This document shows positions 58,531-64,000 of a stretch of DNA of 64,000 bases, one piece after another. Source of the DNA: Platanthera guangdongensis (Eukaryota > Streptophyta > Magnoliopsida > Asparagales > Orchidaceae); the NCBI GenBank assembly GCA_039583875.1, contig CM077166.1, positions 83,512,564-83,576,563 on the forward strand, in the 5' to 3' direction. The notes beneath the pieces were generated by a model. The model was not told the origin of the DNA. It did not search any database and saw only the letters and a list, made by a program, of their open reading frames with translations. A program made the translations under genes and the position numbers. The stretch's first letter is position 1, and each line of letters opens with the position of its first letter.

Positions 58531-59339
58531 CATGAAGATTAAGAAGAACAAAAGGAAATTTAGGCTCATACACTCACACACACAAATAAAAAGCAAAATG
58601 AAAGTTACCTAAAAAATTAAAATTTTAACTTTTTCATGCTTAGGTTTTGCCAAAAACAAATAAAAAGAGGAAATTTCAATTTTTAGAAGACAAGTTTTTC
58701 AAAACAAATTAAAAACCAAAGTTTTTGGAAAATTAAAATGCCAACATTTTCATTCTTATGATGTTATGAAAGTGATAAAAAAGGTGAAAAAGAAGATGAA
58801 AAGAACAAAAGAGGTTTTACAATCCTAAAAGAAAACTAAGTAAAAAAAAGGAACAAAATCACTTTTTAAATCTCTTTTATAAAATCATAAGAATGAAATC
58901 AAAATTCTTTCAAGAAAAAGACAAGGAGAAAAAGAGGAAAACCTAGCATACCTAAGCATGAAAACAAGTAAAAAAAAACTTGTAAAGTAAATAAGTTACA
59001 CTCATACACACACACACATTTCATAAAAGAAGAACTAAATGAAGAACAAAGATAAAACCAAGGATAAAAAGGAGAAGGAAAGTGGGCACAAGTGTTCATT
59101 CCAAAGTTAAATATGAAGAGAAAATCTAACATTTTATTGATTTTTAGGAACTATTACAAGCTATTACAAGGGCTAAAGGTAAAGCAAAACAAGACATGAA
59201 ATAAAAAAGGGAGAAATCTCCTTACATAGCTTTAGAAATCACGGATGCAGCCCACAAAAAGACACTAAATTGGCCCAAAAATCTGAACCCTTGGACCTTA
59301 CAGAACTGGGCAATTTATAGGCAAAAAATTCTAAGTACA

Positions 59340-59900
59340 CGCCCTCGGTCACGGGCGTGTAGGGGGGGCGTGACAATACTATTCATGAAGGCGGCCGGCG
59401 ATTAGACAGGAAAGTTGACTTCGGGCTGAGTTCGCAGCAGTCACGCCCCCGGTCACGGGCGTGACTCTGGGCGTGTCGGGGAGGTAGAACCGGGGGCGGG
59501 TTGCGCCGAAAGTGTTCGGCAGCATCTTGTCGGGCTAGCTGGAAAGGTCACGCCCCAGGTCACGGGCGTGACGATGGGCGTGTCAGTTGGTGTCGACACT
59601 CGACGAATGTCGAGCGGAAAGTGTCGAGTCGAAATCGTCGAGCAGAAATTGAGTCACACCCCATGTCACGGGCGTGACGCTAGGCGTGACTGTTGGTGTC
59701 GACACTTGACGATCGTCGAGATGAATTCGTCGAGAGGAGAGGACACGGGTTTGGGTCACGCCCCGTGTCGGGTGACACGGGCGTGACCCCAGGCATGTCA
59801 AGCTTTTACTTCAGAAATTTTGCAATTTCACGGGAAATGCAATGTCACGGCCCAGTCACGGGCGTGACCAAATTGTCACGGGCGTGTACTGCCCAATTTT
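59340..59900. repeat. CACGGGCGTG and TCGACGA dyad array in F LTR
   Basis: About a dozen TCACG(GGC/CCC)GTGAC-type units mixed with GTGTCGACACT and TCGACGATCGTCGA palindromes, close to the U3 start read on the minus strand. Confidence 0.88.
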
Positions 59901-60061
59901 GGCAGATTTTGGCATTTTTCTGAAAAATAAAATAAAGCAAGTTAGTAATAAATTTACAAGAATAGAAGCATTTTATTGAACAAAAATAAGTAAAAATGAC
60001 GAAAATAAATGAAAATGACTAAATTAATGTGCCTAAAAATAAGTATATTTACAATACATCA

Positions 60062-60077
60062 AATACCCCCATACTTA
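60062..60077 (-). promoter_or_regulatory. Polypurine tract of element F
   Basis: Minus strand TAAGTATGGGGGTATT directly before the LTR start TGATGTATTG. A second near-identical copy is at about 61652-61667. Confidence 0.72.
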
Positions 60078-61900
60078 GGCTTTTGCTATTCCAGAGCAAA
60101 AGTTTGAGGTGAATCTATAAGGAATAAAAAAAACTCTAAGTTTTGGCTATCGCTTAATCAATTATAAGAGAGATCGAAATAAATATACGGGGTGTAAGAG
60201 TTAAGTCCTAAAATTATGTAGATGATTTAAATAGCGCAAAAGTTTTGGCCAAAAGACTTCTTGATGTAATCAAATAGAAGGCAACATTTGTAATAGGTTA
60301 GATTAACGAAAATAGTTTGGAATTATAAGAACTCTAGCTTATACGAGTGCTACTGGAAATAATACAATTTACTAATTATGCTCTCAAAAAGATTTTTGAA
60401 TTAATTCTAGAATCGTGTAATTGGCTAAGGGGGTAGTGGGTTTATGAAGAGGGTTTTGATATGTGAGGTGAGGTAATTTTTTCTCGAACCTCCATTTTTT
60501 TCTTTTGGATTATTAGGAAAACGAAATCTTATTTTCCTAATATGATTTTTGTTTTTCAACTTCATAAGAATAAAATTAACCCAATGTATATTTGTAGGAG
60601 TAATGAATTTTATCCTCTTACTCCTTATATAATCTTTTTAAATTATTGGGTGCCTATGTTTACGGAACGAAATCTTATTCCCATTGACATAAGATCTTTT
60701 AAGGATAAAATTTTTCATGCCAAGTAGGTCATGAAAAGTGAGGGGAGAAAGGAAAACTAGATTGTAATCCTAAAAATTTTTTAGAGCAACCTTAATAATT
60801 TGTACGTTCCAATTTTTTTTCAGAAAGCTAAAAGTAAGTATAATTGAATTCTATAGTCGTTATTTCCTAACATAATATACGTGCTCCTATCAATGAAAAA
60901 TTAGAAGTAGTGCCTAAAACGAGTTCGCTAGTTTTAACAAAGCATAAAGAATTCTTTAAAACTTAACCCCGGCTATTTAAATTTTTCAATCAATAATTAA
61001 TAAACGGGTAGCAAACAGAGAATTAATCAAATTCACATATAAATAAACTCAAAACTGAATTTTTGGATAGCAGAAAAGTTAAGTATGGAATATGTAATTT
61101 ATTTATTTCAAAACATTTTTTTTTTTATTTTTATAGTTTTTGTTATCATTTTATTTTCATTTATTATCTTTTTTTGTATTTTTGTTTTTCTCAATGTTTT
61201 TGAAAAAATTTTTGTTTGAACTAATATCTTTTTTTTTGTATTTTTTTAAGAGAATTTTCATTTTTTTTGTTTGAACTAATATCTTTTTTTTTGTATTTTT
61301 TTTTTAAGAGAATTTTCATTTATGTACAAAAATATGGGAGAAAAAGAGAGGTTTTTACAAGAATGAGTAAGGGGGAGAGAGAAAAAAGGAAGTACAAAAA
61401 ATATTTACAAAGTGAAACTAAATATATTTTTGTTGTTTTCTTTTTTTGTTTTTGGAAAAAAGAAAGAAAGAGAACAAAACAGAAATTTTTGTTTTGGATT
61501 TTTTCATTAAATTTTTTTTTTTTTCATTTTAAGATGTTTTTTTTTAATTTTTTTGTATTTTTTTTGGTGCGTTTTGTTTTGTTGTTATATGTATTTTTTT
61601 GTATTTTTTTGAAATGCAGAAAAAAAATGAAGTGCAGAAAGTAAAGCACGAAAATACCCCCATACTTAAGTCCAACATTGTCCCCAATGGTGTATCATAA
61701 GTATGCGGAACAGAAAGGAAAGACAATATGTACAAAGAAAAGAAAGGGAAGGGGTAGAAGCTTCCCTGAAACGCGTAGGGGGAGGCCGATCAGAAACCCT
61801 GCGTTTATTAGAAAAAGCAGCAAAGATAATGAGGAAGGAACAAAAAAGATAAGCGAGGGGTGCCTCCCAGGAGCGCTTTGTTTATAGTCGTGTAGCTTGA
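60078..61900 (-). other. Spacer between pol and polypurine tract of F
   Basis: AT-rich, with long T runs at 61120-61310 and 61500-61620. No convincing ORF. The env-like ORF some Athila elements have here is not visible. A second TACCCCCATACTTAAG block at about 61652-61667 repeats the polypurine tract. Confidence 0.65.
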
Positions 61901-63998
61901 CTATTTTGGCAGGTTTATAATGTGGAGGAAAGTTATGGTTTCGCTAAAACCGATCACTGGGTCGTCTGCTATATAAGACTTTAACCGATGACCGTTTACT
62001 TTAAAAGAGCCTTTGTCCGGGTGGGAGACGAGTACGGTTCCATAAGGAAAAACTTCTTCAACTAGGAAGGGACCGGACCATCTAGATTTTAATTTACCTG
62101 GAAAAAGCCTAAGGCGTGAATTGTAAAGAAGGACAAGATCACCCGGAGAAAATAATTTTTGGGACTTGATTTTTCGATCGTGATATAACTTAGAGCGCTC
62201 CTCATAGAATTTATTGCTCTCGTAAGCGTTCGCACGCCATTCATCGAGCTCGTTTAGTTGCAGTTTTCTATTCTGAGCGGCTAAGTTGGAGTCGAGGTTT
62301 AAGAGTTTTAAAGCCCAAAGTGCGCGATGTTCTAATTCGACGGGTAAATGGCACGCTTTGCCGTAGACTAACCGGAATGGCGTACATCCAATAGCGGTTT
62401 TGTATGCTGTCCGATACGCCCACAACGCGTCGTCGAGTTTAACGGACCAATCTTTCCTATTTAGCGAAACGGTTTTTTCTAAAATTCGCTTAATCTCTCG
62501 ATTTACTACCTCGACTTGGCCACTTGTTTGCGGGTGGTAGGGGGTGGCAAGCTTGTGCGTGACTCCGTATTTAGCTAACGTCTTAGCCATAAGAGCGTTA
62601 CAGAAATGCGTTCCCCTATCACTAACAATTGCGCGAGGCGTGCCGAAGCGAGAAAATAATTTTTTAAGAAATGTAACGACGACACGCGCATCGTTGGTGG
62701 GGAGAGCTTGCGCTTCCGCCCACCTCGATACGTAGTCGACCGCCACTAAAATATACATATTTTTGAAAGACGGAGGTAGGGGGCCAACAAAATCTATGCC
62801 CCACAAATCGAAGACTTCGCACTCTAAAAACATGTTTTGGGGCATCTCGTCGCGACGAGAGATGTTACCCGACCGCTGACAGCTATCGCATGCGCGCACA
62901 AAATTATGCGCGTCTTTGAAGAGAGTGGGCCAAAAGTAGCCCGCCTCTAGCGCCTTCCGAGCGGTCCGGTTGGCTTGATAATGCCCACCGGCTGGACCCT
63001 CGTGGCAGTGCTTAAGAATTTGTAAGCACTCCACACCCGCAACGCATCTTCGGACCGCTTGGTCCGCGCAGATACAAAAAAGAAATGGGTCCTCCCAAAA
63101 GAAATTTTTCAAGTCAGAAAAGAATTTCTTCTTTTGATGACTGGAAAACTCTTTTGGAAGGACCCGCGCTACTAAAAAATTTGCAAAATCTGCGAACCAA
63201 GGCGAAGATGATGAAGATTTATTAATGGCAAGAAGGCATTCCACGGGGAATCTGTCATTTATTTCAGATTCGACGAGCGCTTCCGCACCCGGATTTTCTA
63301 AACGGGAGAGGTGGTCCGCCGCTAGATTTTCCGCTCCCCGCTTATCTCGGATCTCCAAATCAAACTCTTGTAGGAGGAGAATCCAACGAAGAAGGCGGGG
63401 CTTCGCATCATTTTTAGCTAATAAATATTTAAGCGCGGAGTGATCGGTAAAAAACGATAACTTTAGATAGCGTTATATACGAGCGAAACTTATCGAAAGC
63501 GAAAACGACGGCTAAGAGTTCCTTTTCCGTTGTCGTGTAATTTACTTGTGCGGAAGTGAGCGTCTTGCTAGCGTAATAAATAGGATGAAAATGTTTTTCT
63601 ACGCGTTGGCCAAAAACGGCACCTAAGGCAATATCACTAGCGTCGCACATTATTTCGAACGGAAGGGACCAATTAGGGGCCACTAAAATTGGTGAAGTGA
63701 TAAGTTTTTGTTTTATCAAATTAAAGGCGGACTCGCATTCGCTACTAAAGATGAAACGTGATTCCTTTTCCAAGAGGTGAGTAAGCGGCTTGGTTATTTT
63801 TGAAAATTCTTGAATGAAGCGTCGATAAAAGCCCGCATGGCCTAAGAAACTCCTAATAGATTTTACGTTTGTAGGATGCGGAAGTTTTTCTATAATTTCT
63901 ATCTTGGCCTTATCCACCTCTATCCCCTTAGACGAAATCATATGGCCGAGGACCAAACCTCCTCGAACCATAAAGTTGCATTTTTCCCAATTTAAAAC
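61901..63998 (-). pseudogene. pol: pol of Athila-like element F (RT end, RNase H, integrase), one frameshift
   Basis: Open from the window edge. RT thumb (SFLGHAGFYRRFIQEFS), RNase H start (CDASDIALGAVFGQ), connection (YTTTEKELLAVVFAFDKFRSY). An extra A in the run at 63448-63454 (T on the minus strand) shifts the frame inside the IVFTDH region. The second frame (63358 on) continues with DHLSRLENP, integrase zinc finger ([12 protein letters not shown] ... CDSCQRS), integrase core with D (GIDFVGPLP), D (VSDRGTHF) and E (VEVVNREIK), and a C-terminal [13 protein letters not shown] region. No chromodomain. Domain order and wording fit Athila. Only one lesion is visible, so it is relatively young. 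The RT catalytic box lies outside the window. Confidence 0.9.
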
Positions 63999-64000
63999 AA

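Larger units (their letters stand above)
57026..60061 (-). repeat. 3' LTR of Athila-like element F
   Basis: 3036 bp, plus-strand TGATGGG...TACATCA (5-bp inverted ends TGATG/CATCA). A polypurine tract lies at its right edge. 57090-57860 matches 20461-19539 in reverse. Contents: CCTACTC..GAGTAGG dyads at 58000-58350; CA-rich tandem units 58355-58600; AT-rich 58600-59330; TCACGGGCGTGAC and TCGACGA dyads 59340-59900. The left boundary is less certain than the right. Confidence 0.7.

Noticed and set aside
61267..61644. Phe-rich 125-codon ORF
   Set aside because: It is a product of long T runs in the non-coding spacer of element F.

Overview
This window is intergenic plant DNA made almost entirely of nested LTR retrotransposons. 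I found no host protein-coding gene. The organism looks like a flowering plant: SIRE/Maximus-like Ty1/copia elements with an extra ORF downstream of pol, Tekay/Del-like Ty3/gypsy chromoviruses, Athila-like Ty3/gypsy elements with an Asp-tRNA primer site, and a plant 5S rRNA-like block resembling a Cassandra terminal repeat. I cannot name the species. Element letters used in this annotation are my own.

Layout. 1-19538: copia element B (+). Its 5' LTR is cut by the window edge. Its protease is split by copia element A (-, 2226-10840; 5-bp duplication GGATG). B also carries a palindromic, tRNA-like (SINE-like) foldback at 16744-17393 (duplication TACAT). 19539-20461: part of an Athila-like LTR that abuts the end of B. 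About 20488-49127: a chromovirus composite with three LTRs and two interiors (C1 and C2, both -), LTR-C1-LTR-C2-LTR. A solo copia LTR (23802-25397) splits the C1 reverse transcriptase, and a nearly complete copia element D (-, 34197-46385; duplication GTCTC) splits the C2 gag. 49128-53868: an older gypsy element G (-), broken by the composite and by a second insertion (50324-53385) made of an LTR and gag fragment of element H joined to a 5S-bearing terminal repeat. 53869-54902: the start of another gypsy LTR (I, +). 54903-57025: Athila-like element E (+), with LTR, Asp-tRNA primer site and a gag remnant. 57026-64000: Athila-like element F (-), with a 3-kb LTR, polypurine tract, spacer and pol running off the window.

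How the parts work. Each autonomous family would copy itself through gag (particle), protease, reverse transcriptase/RNase H and integrase. Every copy here has stops, frameshifts, deletions or insertions; D and F are the least damaged. A has lost all of pol but keeps both LTRs, primer site, polypurine tract and an almost open third ORF, so it looks like a non-autonomous derivative.

The most unusual pattern is that every well-covered LTR family here carries an array of a short dyad-symmetric motif, nearly always CpG-containing, in the upstream (U3) part of its LTR. The motif differs by family. In the three SIRE-like elements the same motif, or a decayed version, recurs between pol and the third ORF. 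In B and D that second array lies directly upstream of a TATA-like box, a leader and an ATG, which suggests the third ORF has its own promoter copied from, or co-evolving with, the LTR promoter.
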